Assembly (NCBI GenBank): GCA_021531615.1
Contig: JADYUE010000026.1
Location: 1-32,744, forward strand
Origin: Fusobacterium varium
Lineage (GTDB): Bacteria > Fusobacteriota > Fusobacteriia > Fusobacteriales > Fusobacteriaceae
Length of the DNA stretch: 32,744 nucleotides
Reading direction: 5' to 3'
Positions within the stretch are counted from its first letter, which is position 1. Each line of letters begins with the position of its first letter. The position numbers and the translations under genes were made by a program. Below the pieces are notes generated by a model. The model had not been told where the DNA came from, ran no database searches, and saw only the letters and a program-made list of their open reading frames with translations. Below are positions 6,947 through 15,896 of this stretch, in pieces.

Positions 6947-9277
6947 TTATATTAAATTTATTGGATCAACATCTATTACAATTCTAAATTTTGATTGAGA
7001 ATGATATTTTTCTAATTTCTTTTCAAGTGTTTTTTTGAAAATAGAAATATTTTTTCTATCTCCTTTAATGAAAATATTATATCTAAATCTATCTTTAACT
7101 CTATAAACTAAACTTTTCATAGGTCCAAACATCTCTACATTATCATCAACTATATCATCAAAAAACTCATTTACAAATTTTTCTAACTCTTTTTCAAACT
7201 TTGATGATATTCCAATGTTGATTGTTTTAGAAAATGGTGGATACTCTAAAAGTTCACGATTAGATATTTCTTCATTATAAAATCCTTCATAATCATTTGT
7301 TTCTATTTTGTTAAAAGTATAGTGTTCTGGTTGATAAGTTTGAACAATAACTCTACCTTTTTTATCACCTCTACCAGCTCTACCAGCTACTTGAGTGACA
7401 AGTTGAAATGTCTTTTCACCAGCACGAAAGTCTGGAAAGTTTAAGGTAGTATCAGCATTGATAACTCCTACAAGGGTAACATTTGGAAAATGTAATCCCT
7501 TTGATATCATCTGTGTACCTATCATTATATCATATTTTTTATCTAAAAAGTCAAAATACATTTTTTCAAAGAATTCTTTATTCTTACTACTTTCAGAATC
7601 TACACGAATAACATTGGCAGAAGGGAAGTATTTTTTTACCTCTTCCTCTATTCTCTCTACTCCTTTTCCACTATGAATAAGATTAGTGCTTCCACATTTA
7701 CTACAATGTCCAGTGTATTTTTTTACTCTTCCACAATAATTACATTTTAACACATTTTGGCTAGCATAAAAACTGCTTTTTATAGAACAATGAGAACACT
7801 CTTCTACATGCCCACAATCTTTACACTGAATATATGTAGAGTATCCCTTTCTGTTTAAAAGTAACATTACTTGTTCTCCCTTTAAGAGATTTAATTTTAT
7901 CTCATCAAGGAGTTTTTTACTAAAAAATAGATCATCCTCTTTTTTCATATCTATTATTTCTATTTCTGGTAGTTGAATATTATTATAACGAGAGTTCATT
8001 TCAATCAATGTAAAAATATTTTTCTTAGCATAGTAATAACTTTCAACAGATGGAGTTGCAGAACCTAAAATCAGTTTAGCATCTTCAAGCTCAGCTCTCT
8101 TTATAGCTACATATTTAGCATTATATCTTGGATTATTATCTTGTTTGTAGGTGTTTTCATGTTCTTCATCCAATATAATATATTGTAAATTTTGAACAGG
8201 AGCAAGAATAGCAGATCTTACTCCTAAAACAATTTTTTTAGCACCAGAGTATATAGAGAACCACTCATCAGCTCTCTCTTTAGGAGATAGTTTACTATGA
8301 AGTATTGCTATACTCTCTTTAAATTCACTTTTAAATCTTTCTACCATTTGAGGAGTTAGAGATATTTCAGGAACTAAAAATATACTTCCCTTCCCCTTTT
8401 TAAAAGCCTCTTTTATTAGTTCAAGGTAGACCTCTGTTTTTCCAGAACCTGTAACTCCTTTAAGTAGATAAAATCTATTTTCTCCAGTAATAATTGTATC
8501 TTTAGCTTTTAGTTGTTCAGGAGTCAAAGTTATACTATTTTCATTAAGAGTATTTGAAAATATTTTTATTTCCTTCTCTCCCTCTTTTTCTTTTAAAACT
8601 TTCTTTACAGAAAAAACACCATCTTTTATTAATTTTTCCAATTCAATTTTAGAGAAACTGTTTTCTAAACTACTTTTAGGAAAAGCCTCTCTCTTTTTAA
8701 AATACTCTATTACCTCTAAAAATTTTGGATTCTCTATATAATTTATATCATACCAATAATTTAAACCTATATTTTTTTCATTGATATTTAATAATATCTC
8801 ATTTTTTAGCATCTCTTTAATTATAGCACTTGTAAAGTGTCCATTTAAAGTACCACGTGAAACAGTTAATTTTTTTCTAATAAAATCTATCACTTTTTCA
8901 GAATATTTAGTATAAATTTTTTCAGAAAAGATATTTTCTATATCTGAAAAATAGTAGTAAGTATTATATTTAACTTTTAAATCTGATGGAAGAGCAGCAG
9001 TAAAAACTTGCTCAAAAGATGTTAAGTAATATTTTTTTATCCATATTAAAAGTTTTATATAATTTTTAGAAAGTTGAATTTCATTATCAAGTTTTTCAAG
9101 TATAGGAAGAACTTTAAAATCAATATTCTCTGGCTTATCTTCACATATAATTATACCAGAACGTTCTCTATTACGAAAGGAAACCTTGACTCTATCTCCT
9201 ATTTCATACTGTGAATTTTCATCAGAGTAGGTGAAAAGTCCAGAAGTATTATCTACAAAAATCTTATAATATCTCAT
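6947..9277 (-). CDS. priA: Primosomal protein N' (PriA), replication restart helicase
   Basis: 776 residues, full length. PriA recognises stalled forks and D-loops and reloads the replicative helicase. The N-terminal DNA-binding part (about 1-110) is followed by helicase motifs: Walker A GVTGSGKT (274-281), Walker B DEEH (370-373) and GSATPS (405-410). The inserted zinc-binding region is intact, with C485, C488, C494, C497, C512, C515, C525 and C528. The later helicase motifs GTQMISKGLHFPNV and QVAGRAGRG are also present. The ATG at 9277 has AAGGAGG upstream. It lies 14 bp after the PBP gene and 30 bp before def, so the genes are probably co-transcribed. The pairing of priA with def is common in bacteria. 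Confidence 0.97.
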   Translation of the reverse strand: MRYYKIFVDNTSGLFTYSDENSQYEIGDRVKVSFRNRERSGIIICEDKPENIDFKVLPILEKLDNEIQLSKNYIKLLIWIKKYYLTSFEQVFTAALPSDLKVKYNTYYYFSDIENIFSEKIYTKYSEKVIDFIRKKLTVSRGTLNGHFTSAIIKEMLKNEILLNINEKNIGLNYWYDINYIENPKFLEVIEYFKKREAFPKSSLENSFSKIELEKLIKDGVFSVKKVLKEKEGEKEIKIFSNTLNENSITLTPEQLKAKDTIITGENRFYLLKGVTGSGKTEVYLELIKEAFKKGKGSIFLVPEISLTPQMVERFKSEFKESIAILHSKLSPKERADEWFSIYSGAKKIVLGVRSAILAPVQNLQYIILDEEHENTYKQDNNPRYNAKYVAIKRAELEDAKLILGSATPSVESYYYAKKNIFTLIEMNSRYNNIQLPEIEIIDMKKEDDLFFSKKLLDEIKLNLLKGEQVMLLLNRKGYSTYIQCKDCGHVEECSHCSIKSSFYASQNVLKCNYCGRVKKYTGHCSKCGSTNLIHSGKGVERIEEEVKKYFPSANVIRVDSESSKNKEFFEKMYFDFLDKKYDIMIGTQMISKGLHFPNVTLVGVINADTTLNFPDFRAGEKTFQLVTQVAGRAGRGDKKGRVIVQTYQPEHYTFNKIETNDYEGFYNEEISNRELLEYPPFSKTINIGISSKFEKELEKFVNEFFDDIVDDNVEMFGPMKSLVYRVKDRFRYNIFIKGDRKNISIFKKTLEKKLEKYHSQSKFRIVIDVDPINLI

Positions 9278-9291
9278 AGAAGCCTCCTTTC

Positions 9292-11403
9292 CTATTTTAA
9301 AATAACCTCTATTTGTTTGATGTTTTCTAAAGGTGTTCCAGCTACTGGTTTTTGAGAATCAACAAGCCCTTTACCAGATATTTTAACATCAATATTTGTA
9401 TCTTTAAATATATATATTACATCTTTAGGACTTAATCCTTTTAAATCTGGCATCTCAACAGTTAATATATCTGTATTTCTATTAAGAGTTTCAATCTCAG
9501 TAGTTTCACTAATTTTAGATACATTTTGAGAGAGTATATTTTTATTTTTAGTTATTCTCTTAACAATTTCACCAAAAACAGGAGCAGCAGTAGCACCACC
9601 AAATTTTTCAAAAATAGTCTCCCCTTGTGGTTTCATAAACATTACTAAAACTAGATACTGTGGTTTGTCAGCAGGGAAAAATCCTATAAATGAAGCTAGA
9701 TATTCATGTCTTATATATCCTCCACGAGTACTTAATTGAGCAGTACCAGTTTTACCTCCTACACGATATCCCTCAACAATACCTTTTTTTGCAGTTCCAT
9801 CACTAACAACACTTTCTAATATCTCTCTCATATTAGCTGATATTTCAGGCGAGATAACTTGTCTAATAGGAGTAGGAAGATTTCTCCTAATAACAATATT
9901 ATTTTCATCAGTTATTTTTTCTACAAGATATGGTTTATATAAAGTTCCACCATTAATAACAGCAGAAAAAGCAGTAGCAAGTTGAATAGGACTAACTACA
10001 ATTCCTTGTCCAAAAGACATTGTGCTTTTTTTAAGTTTATCCCATTTTCTATATGGAGTAGTATAAGGTTTTATTTCAGCAGGAAAGTCAACTCCTGTTC
10101 TATCATACAATCCAAAAGCTTTTAGATACTTTTCAAAAGTTTCATCAGTGAAAGTATCACCAATAAGTACCATTCCAACATTACTAGATTTTTTTAAAAC
10201 CTCGTCAGTTGTCAAAACTCCCTTAGTACTTCTAGAACTTTCTCTAATAGTATGTCTATATTTTTTGATAGTTCCATCTTTAACATCAAATTTGCTGCTC
10301 CTTTTTATTAAACCTTCATTTAAAGCAGAAGCTACAATTATAGGTTTAAAAGTAGAACCTGGCTCAAATTGGTTTTGAAATATAGGATTTCTTAAGGCTC
10401 TTTTTTTTCTAGTAAAAGCAGCAGTTGCTAAAATCTTACCATTATTAGGATCCATAATTATTCCATAAGCTTCTTCAGAACTAGAAGAGATAAATTTTTT
10501 CTTAACCTCATCATTTAAAATAAATTGGAGATCATTATCAATTGTCATAAACACATTTTTTCCATTGAGATTTATTCTAATCTCATCATTAGAAGTAGGT
10601 AGACGTAACCTTCTATTTTGTGCATAAGGTCTTTCTCTAAGAATAGTTTTTTCCTTTAGATAATCTTCATATTGCTTTTCTATTCCAAAAATTCCCTCTT
10701 TTTCATGTTGAAAGTTTGCTGTATAACCTATAAGTCCTATTAAATCATTGTATATATCTTTTTTGTAATAAGTTCTTTCAATATTTCTATCAAAAATAAA
10801 CTCCCTTTTATTTAATTTATATTTATTTAAGATCTCCTCTATTTCTGCTCTTTCGTTTTCACTTAAATTTCTACTAATTAATTTATATTTTTTTTCATTT
10901 TCACTAGCTTGTTTCAATTCAGTAAGAAATTTTTTCTCATTTAATTTGATAAATGGTTTAGCAATTATCTCTTTAAGAGCTACTACGATATCAGGATTTT
11001 CATAAGCTCTTGCAGGATCAATTCCTAAATCATATATATTTTTATTAAAGGCTAAACTTTTTCCATTTGCATCAAAAATGCTACCTCTATTTCCAGAATT
11101 TTTATTACTTGTAATTGTTTGTTTTCTTGCTTTTTCCAAGTAAAAATCATGGTCAAATATTTGAACTTGTATAAGTCTAAAAAAGATCAACATAAAACAA
11201 AAAAGAATTATATTATATGAGATCATAGCTCTTTTATTAAAATTATTTTTAGTTTTCATCTCTTTTCTATCAATAAATATATATATAAAATAAATAAGCA
11301 ATATTATTGCTAAAGTTGTCAGTTTAAAAAGTTTATAATAAATAGAAACCCCTATTCCAATAAAATTTAAAAGTAAAATTAGAATTTTAAAATTTTTTAA
11401 CAC
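9292..11403 (-). CDS. ftsI: FtsI/SpoVD-type penicillin-binding protein with C-terminal PASTA domain
   Basis: 703 residues. A class B transpeptidase that cross-links peptidoglycan, probably at the septum. The N-terminus has two hydrophobic segments (about 4-45) and a further membrane anchor (about 60-80). The dimerisation/pedestal region follows, starting RGSIFDANGKSLA. Active-site motifs are S350-T-F-K353, S406-S-N408 and K551-T-G553, so the enzyme looks functional. The last 60 residues (from about 645, EMPDLKGLSPKDVIYIF) form one PASTA domain, as in SpoVD-like or Firmicute PBPs. The extra N-terminal hydrophobic hairpin before the usual single anchor is unusual. The start is GTG 11403 with AGGAGG upstream. 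It is the first gene of the minus-strand cluster, behind an extended -10 promoter. Confidence 0.9.
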   Translation of the reverse strand: MLKNFKILILLLNFIGIGVSIYYKLFKLTTLAIILLIYFIYIFIDRKEMKTKNNFNKRAMISYNIILFCFMLIFFRLIQVQIFDHDFYLEKARKQTITSNKNSGNRGSIFDANGKSLAFNKNIYDLGIDPARAYENPDIVVALKEIIAKPFIKLNEKKFLTELKQASENEKKYKLISRNLSENERAEIEEILNKYKLNKREFIFDRNIERTYYKKDIYNDLIGLIGYTANFQHEKEGIFGIEKQYEDYLKEKTILRERPYAQNRRLRLPTSNDEIRINLNGKNVFMTIDNDLQFILNDEVKKKFISSSSEEAYGIIMDPNNGKILATAAFTRKKRALRNPIFQNQFEPGSTFKPIIVASALNEGLIKRSSKFDVKDGTIKKYRHTIRESSRSTKGVLTTDEVLKKSSNVGMVLIGDTFTDETFEKYLKAFGLYDRTGVDFPAEIKPYTTPYRKWDKLKKSTMSFGQGIVVSPIQLATAFSAVINGGTLYKPYLVEKITDENNIVIRRNLPTPIRQVISPEISANMREILESVVSDGTAKKGIVEGYRVGGKTGTAQLSTRGGYIRHEYLASFIGFFPADKPQYLVLVMFMKPQGETIFEKFGGATAAPVFGEIVKRITKNKNILSQNVSKISETTEIETLNRNTDILTVEMPDLKGLSPKDVIYIFKDTNIDVKISGKGLVDSQKPVAGTPLENIKQIEVILK

Positions 11404-11436
11404 ACTGCTCCTCCTATGAAATTCCTTTACCTTACA

Positions 11437-11445
11437 ATTATATCA
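11437..11445 (-). promoter_or_regulatory. Likely promoter (-10) for the PBP-priA-def-FtsB-glpX cluster
   Basis: On the minus strand TATAAT (complement of 11437-11442) is preceded by TGA, an extended -10. No good -35 is visible 17 bp upstream, only a T-rich tract. It lies about 33 bp before the GTG start. Confidence 0.5.
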
Positions 11446-11490
11446 AAAAAACAGAAATCTTGTTATAAAATTTTTATAGAGAAAAATAAA

Positions 11491-11519
11491 AATAGAAGGA
11501 ACTTATAATTCCTTCTATT
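11491..11519 (-). terminator. Terminator of the DUF2023-type gene
   Basis: AATAGAAGGAA (11491-11501) and TTCCTTCTATT (11509-11519) form an 11-bp stem with a 7-nt loop. On the minus strand it is followed by TTTTATTTTTC. It begins 2 bp after the gene's stop codon, so the gene is monocistronic. Confidence 0.8.
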
Positions 11520-11521
11520 AG

Positions 11522-11857
11522 TTAAGCTATTTTTATTTTTTCTCTCTCTTTAAATTTTAAAAATCTTTCACACTGTCTTCTTCTATCATATCCCAACATA
11601 ATTCCTAAAATAAAATCTTCTTCAGGAGTATAAGTTGTTAAAGATGGTTTATTTATATTTTTAATTACTTCAACACACTCTTTTGCTCCAAAGAAAACAT
11701 TTATTCTATTGCAGCCTAATGGGTAAATAATAAAACTAATATTTTCAGCATTTAATTTATTTTGTATAAACTCAATATTTTCTTTTTCTGTTGTATGTAA
11801 AATCAGATTTCTAATTCCTTTTTGATATTCATAAATATGATGTATAAATACCTCCAT
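11522..11857 (-). CDS. DUF2023 family protein
   Basis: A small soluble protein of 111 residues. The segments MEVFIHHIYEYQKGIRNLILHT, IIYPLGCNRINVFFG and the C-terminal TPEEDFILGIMLGYDRRRQCERFL resemble the DUF2023 family as I remember it, a group of unknown function with a proposed alpha/beta homodimer fold. The frame runs upstream to 11914, but the ATG at 11857 has AGGAGG well placed and the upstream extension covers the promoter. The gene has its own consensus promoter and terminator and is divergent from uvrB. In some other bacteria such genes lie next to a flavodoxin gene; none is present here. Family call is from memory of the conserved segments and should be confirmed by a profile search. 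Confidence 0.75.
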   Translation of the reverse strand: MEVFIHHIYEYQKGIRNLILHTTEKENIEFIQNKLNAENISFIIYPLGCNRINVFFGAKECVEVIKNINKPSLTTYTPEEDFILGIMLGYDRRRQCERFLKFKEREKIKIA

Positions 11858-11885
11858 GATGTTACCTCCTATATTTTCTATGAGA

Positions 11886-11914
11886 ATTATAAAACAACTT
11901 TTTAATAAAGTCAA
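11886..11914 (-). promoter_or_regulatory. Promoter of the DUF2023-type gene
   Basis: On the minus strand: TTGACT (complement of 11909-11914), a 17-bp spacer, and a perfect TATAAT (complement of 11886-11891), about 28 bp before the ATG. Only one base differs from full consensus. Confidence 0.85.
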
Positions 11915-11989
11915 TATATTTTTAATAAAAATTATTTGAAAAGCAAAATAAAAAGAAAATATATTTTATATAGAGAGTAGGAATCTTTA

Positions 11990-11998
11990 TGATATAAT
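11990..11998 (+). promoter_or_regulatory. Likely extended -10 promoter of the uvrB operon
   Basis: TGATATAAT at 11990-11998 (TG, one base, TATAAT). The -35 position is a poor match. It lies about 32 bp before the uvrB start and probably drives the long plus-strand operon. No LexA-type box was recognised. Confidence 0.5.
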
Positions 11999-12030
11999 AA
12001 AAAAGATAGGAAAGATAAATGGAGGTTGTT

Positions 12031-14010
12031 ATGTTTAAAATACATTCTAAATATACTCCTACTGGAGATCAGCCAGAAGCAATAAAAGAATTGAGTGAGA
12101 ATATAAAAAATGGTGTTAAGGATCAAGTACTTTTAGGAGTTACAGGTTCAGGGAAAACATTTACAATAGCTAATGTAATTGAAAAAACTCAAAGACCATC
12201 ATTGATCTTAGCTCCTAATAAGACATTGGCAGCACAACTATATGCAGAGTACAAGAAATTTTTTCCAGAGAATGCTGTGGAATATTTTGTATCCTACTAT
12301 GATTATTATCAGCCAGAAGCATATATAGCAACTACAGATACATATATAGAGAAAGATTCTTCAATTAATGATGAGATAGAAAAATTGAGACATGCTGCAA
12401 CTGCTGCTTTAATAAATAGAAGAGATGTAATAATTGTAGCCTCAGTATCAGCTATATATGGATTGGGATCTGCTGAAACATATAAAAAGATGACTATACC
12501 AATAGATAAAAAAACTGGAATAGATAGAAAAGAGTTGATAGAAAGATTAGTAAGTATCAGATATGAGAGAAATGATATAGCCTTTGAAAGAGGAAAGTTT
12601 AGAATAAAAGGTGATGTAATTGACATTTACCCATCATATATGGAAACTGGATATAGATTGGAGTATTGGGGTGATGATTTAGAAGAGATTTCAGAGATCA
12701 ATACTTTAACTGGACAAAAAATAAGAAAAAATATAGAGAGAATTATGATATATCCTGCAACTCAATATTTAACAGCAGATGGTGATGATGAGAGAATTAT
12801 AAAAGAGATTCAAAGGGATATGAAAATAGAAGTTGAAGCTTTTGAAAAAAAGGGAAAACTTTTAGAGGCTCAAAGATTGAAACAAAGAACAGAGTATGAT
12901 ATAGAGATGATAAGAGAGATAGGATATTGCAAAGGGATAGAAAACTATTCTAGATATCTTTCAGGAAAAAAAGTTGGAGAGACTCCAGATACTTTGCTAG
13001 AATATTTTCCAGATGATTTCTTAATCTTTATAGATGAGTCACACATAACTATACCTCAAATAAGAGGGATGTATAATGGAGATAGAGCTAGAAAAACAGC
13101 TTTAGTAGATAATGGTTTTAGATTAAAAGCTGCATTGGATAACAGACCTTTAAAGTTTGAAGAGTTTAGAGACCTATCTCATCAAACAGTTTTTGTTTCT
13201 GCAACTCCAGGAGATTTTGAGATAGAAAGCTCAGGTGGAATAATAGCTGAACAACTTATAAGACCAACAGGGATACTTGATCCTGAAATAGAGGTAAGAC
13301 CTACTGGTAATCAAGTTGATGATCTATTAGAAGAGATAAGAAAAAGAGTAGAAAAAAGAGAGAGAGTATTAGTTACAACATTGACTAAAAAAATGGCTGA
13401 AGAGTTAACAGAATACTACTTAGAACTAGGTGTAAGGGTAAAATATATGCACTCAGATATTGATACTTTGGAGAGAGTGGAGATAATAACTGGATTGAGA
13501 AAAGGTGAATTTGATGTTTTAGTAGGGATAAACCTTTTAAGAGAGGGGCTTGATATACCAGAGGTTTCTTTAGTAGCAATTTTAGAAGCTGACAAAGAGG
13601 GATTCTTGAGAAGTAGAAGATCTCTAGTTCAAACTATTGGTAGAGCAGCAAGAAATGTAGAGGGAAGAGTAATTTTATATGGGGATGTAATTACAGATTC
13701 TATGCAGGAAGCTATTACTAAAACAGCTAGAAGAAGAAAGATTCAAAATGAGTATAATGTTATTAATGGTATAGATCCTAAGAGTATAATTAAAGAGATA
13801 AGTGAAGAGTTGATTAACTTAGATTATGGACTGCCAGAAGAAAAACAAGGTAAGGAGAAAAAACTATTTACTTCAGTTAAAGATATAGAAAAAGAGATAT
13901 TGAAGTTACAAAAAGAGATAGCTCAATTATCAAAAGAACTAGATTTTGAAACTGCAATAATTAAAAGAGATGAGATGAATAGATTAAAAAATTTGTTACT
14001 TGAATTTTAA
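12031..14010 (+). CDS. uvrB: Excinuclease ABC subunit B (UvrB)
   Basis: 659 residues. The DNA-damage verifying helicase-like subunit of nucleotide excision repair, which takes damage from UvrA and recruits UvrC. Visible are Walker A GVTGSGKT (36-43), the damage-binding beta-hairpin region [10 protein letters not shown] (89-98), FIDESH (Walker B), SATPGDFE, and the late helicase motif QTIGRAARN. The C-terminal UVR domain (about 615-655, [22 protein letters not shown]) binds UvrC. The frame opens at ATG 12019, but ATG 12031 is the better start: GGAGGT sits just before it and the protein then begins [18 protein letters not shown] like other UvrB. First gene of the plus-strand run; xseA follows after 15 bp. 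Confidence 0.97.
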   Translation: MFKIHSKYTPTGDQPEAIKELSENIKNGVKDQVLLGVTGSGKTFTIANVIEKTQRPSLILAPNKTLAAQLYAEYKKFFPENAVEYFVSYYDYYQPEAYIATTDTYIEKDSSINDEIEKLRHAATAALINRRDVIIVASVSAIYGLGSAETYKKMTIPIDKKTGIDRKELIERLVSIRYERNDIAFERGKFRIKGDVIDIYPSYMETGYRLEYWGDDLEEISEINTLTGQKIRKNIERIMIYPATQYLTADGDDERIIKEIQRDMKIEVEAFEKKGKLLEAQRLKQRTEYDIEMIREIGYCKGIENYSRYLSGKKVGETPDTLLEYFPDDFLIFIDESHITIPQIRGMYNGDRARKTALVDNGFRLKAALDNRPLKFEEFRDLSHQTVFVSATPGDFEIESSGGIIAEQLIRPTGILDPEIEVRPTGNQVDDLLEEIRKRVEKRERVLVTTLTKKMAEELTEYYLELGVRVKYMHSDIDTLERVEIITGLRKGEFDVLVGINLLREGLDIPEVSLVAILEADKEGFLRSRRSLVQTIGRAARNVEGRVILYGDVITDSMQEAITKTARRRKIQNEYNVINGIDPKSIIKEISEELINLDYGLPEEKQGKEKKLFTSVKDIEKEILKLQKEIAQLSKELDFETAIIKRDEMNRLKNLLLEF

Positions 14011-14025
14011 GGAGAATAAAAATAG

Positions 14026-15228
14026 ATGTTTGAGGAGAGAACATATACAGTAAGTGAATTTAATAGAAAGGTAAAAGACTACCTTGAGGAAAATAGTGAT
14101 TTGAGAGAGTTTTTTTTAGAGGGGGAATTGTCAGGGGTAACTTATTATAAAAGTGGACATCTGTATTTTAATTTAAAAGATAGAGATGCTCAGATAAAAT
14201 GTGTAGCATTTAAATATAAGTTTAAAAGGATAGCTGAAGATCTAAAAGATGGTGATTCAGTAAAGCTTTTTGGAGATGTGGGATTTTATGAAAATAGAGG
14301 AGATTTTCAAATATTAGTAAGACATATTGAAAAAAAGAATGAGTTAGGAGAACTTTTTATCAAATTAGAGCAACTAAAAAAAGAACTAGGAGAAGCAGGA
14401 TATTTTGATCTGAAACATAAAAAACCACTACCTAAATACCCTAAAAATATTGGGGTGGTAACTGCTTATACTGGAGCAGCATTGCAAGATATAATTAAAA
14501 CTGTAAAAAAGAGAGATAATACAATAAATATATATGCTTATCCAGCTAAAGTACAAGGAGTGGGAGCAGAGGCAGAGATAATTAAAGGGATAAAAACTTT
14601 AAATAAAATAGAAGAGATTGATCTGATTATTGCTGGAAGAGGTGGTGGAAGTATAGAAGATCTATGGGCATTTAATGATAAAGATGTAGCCTTAGCTTTT
14701 TTTAACTCAAAAAAACCTATAATTTCAGCAGTAGGGCATGAGATAGATAATCTTTTAAGTGATTTAACTGCTGATGCTAGGGCAGCTACGCCTACTCAAG
14801 CAGTAGAATTATCAGTTCCTGAAAGAGTAAAGGTACTTGAAACTTTAGATGATAGAAAAAGATATTTAAACTCAGTGATAAAAAATCAAATTGAGGTTTT
14901 GAAAAAAGAGCTAGAAAAAAGGGAAAATAGTTACTATATAAAAAATTTTTATAGAGAGTTAGAGAATAAAAACCAAGAGTTAGTAGATAGAGAGGAGAGA
15001 TTAAAAAGAGCATTTCAGTATAAGATAAATGAGATAAAAAATAGTTTAGATAGAAGGGTTCATAAGGTAATAACTTTAAATCCTTTAGAAACATTAAAGA
15101 GAGGATATAGTGTCGTAACTAAGGATAACGAGATTATAAAAAGTGTAAAAAATATAAAGATAGAGGATGAGATAGCGATTAAAGTAACAGATGGAATTAT
15201 AAAAGGGAGAGTAAAGGAGATAAATTAA
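14026..15228 (+). CDS. xseA: Exodeoxyribonuclease VII large subunit
   Basis: 400 residues. The catalytic subunit of the single-strand-specific exonuclease VII. The N-terminal OB-fold (about 5-100, TYTVSEFNRKVKDYL and GHLYFNLKDRDAQIKCVAF) is followed by the nuclease core with GVVTAYTGAALQDI, IIAGRGGGSIEDLWAFND and SAVGHEIDNLLSDLTADARAATPTQAVE. A long charged coiled coil (about 270-345) and the usual closing motif NPLETLKRGYSVV complete it. AAGGAG lies 11 nt upstream of the ATG. The small subunit gene xseB, often adjacent, is not next to it and was not seen in the window. The stop codon overlaps the next start by one base. Confidence 0.96.
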   Translation: MFEERTYTVSEFNRKVKDYLEENSDLREFFLEGELSGVTYYKSGHLYFNLKDRDAQIKCVAFKYKFKRIAEDLKDGDSVKLFGDVGFYENRGDFQILVRHIEKKNELGELFIKLEQLKKELGEAGYFDLKHKKPLPKYPKNIGVVTAYTGAALQDIIKTVKKRDNTINIYAYPAKVQGVGAEAEIIKGIKTLNKIEEIDLIIAGRGGGSIEDLWAFNDKDVALAFFNSKKPIISAVGHEIDNLLSDLTADARAATPTQAVELSVPERVKVLETLDDRKRYLNSVIKNQIEVLKKELEKRENSYYIKNFYRELENKNQELVDREERLKRAFQYKINEIKNSLDRRVHKVITLNPLETLKRGYSVVTKDNEIIKSVKNIKIEDEIAIKVTDGIIKGRVKEIN

Positions 15229-15878
15229 TGAAAAAAATAGCATTAAGTGTAGTAACATTTTTATTATCAAGTATATTTGTTATGGGAGAGGCCACTCCAA
15301 TATATGAGTATCGTAATGAAGAATTAAAAAAAATAGATGCTCAATTAGATAAAGAGAGAGATAGATATAGATTAAAAAAATTAAATGCTCAATTTGAAGA
15401 AGCATTGAATGAATATATTGAATCTACAAATAGAAATAGCAATGTAATATTTCAATTGGGAGATCAATATTTTAGAATGAATCAACTTGAGAGAGCAGAA
15501 AAAATATTTGCTATGGATAAAAGTGATATAAGAAATCTTTTTGGAGCTGCTACAACTGCAAGATTTTTAGGAAAAAATCAAGAGGCTATCTCAAGATATA
15601 ATGAAGTTTTAGATATGAATCCAAGCTTTTACGAAGCATATTTAGGAAGAGGAATTGCCAATAGAAATTTAAAAAATTATGATAGTGCTATAAGTGATTT
15701 TAGAGAGTACTTAGGGTATAATAAAGATGAGTATGTATATGCTGGAATAGGTGATATCTATATGGCAACTGATAGATATGCAGAGGCTAAAAATATATTG
15801 GAACAAGGAAGAGGGGTATTTCCAAATTCAAAAATTTTAAGAGAACTTTTATCAAAGGTTTATGGTAAGATAAAATAA
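15228..15878 (+). CDS. Exported TPR-repeat protein of unknown function
   Basis: 216 residues beginning with a Sec signal peptide (MKKIALSVVTFLLSSIFVMG, cleavage near residue 20; no lipobox cysteine). A charged helical segment (about 30-65) precedes about four tetratricopeptide-like repeats, roughly 72-99, 103-133, 137-164 and 170-200. The canonical spacing is seen in NPSFYEAYLGRGIANRNLKN and YDSAISDFREYL. TPR proteins of this type act as periplasmic or outer-membrane assembly scaffolds; the partner is unknown. Its ATG overlaps the xseA stop (TAATG), so translation is probably coupled. I see no functional link to exonuclease VII; co-transcription may be the only connection. Confidence 0.85.
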   Translation: MKKIALSVVTFLLSSIFVMGEATPIYEYRNEELKKIDAQLDKERDRYRLKKLNAQFEEALNEYIESTNRNSNVIFQLGDQYFRMNQLERAEKIFAMDKSDIRNLFGAATTARFLGKNQEAISRYNEVLDMNPSFYEAYLGRGIANRNLKNYDSAISDFREYLGYNKDEYVYAGIGDIYMATDRYAEAKNILEQGRGVFPNSKILRELLSKVYGKIK

Positions 15879-15896
15879 AAGTTAGGGGTTGATCTT

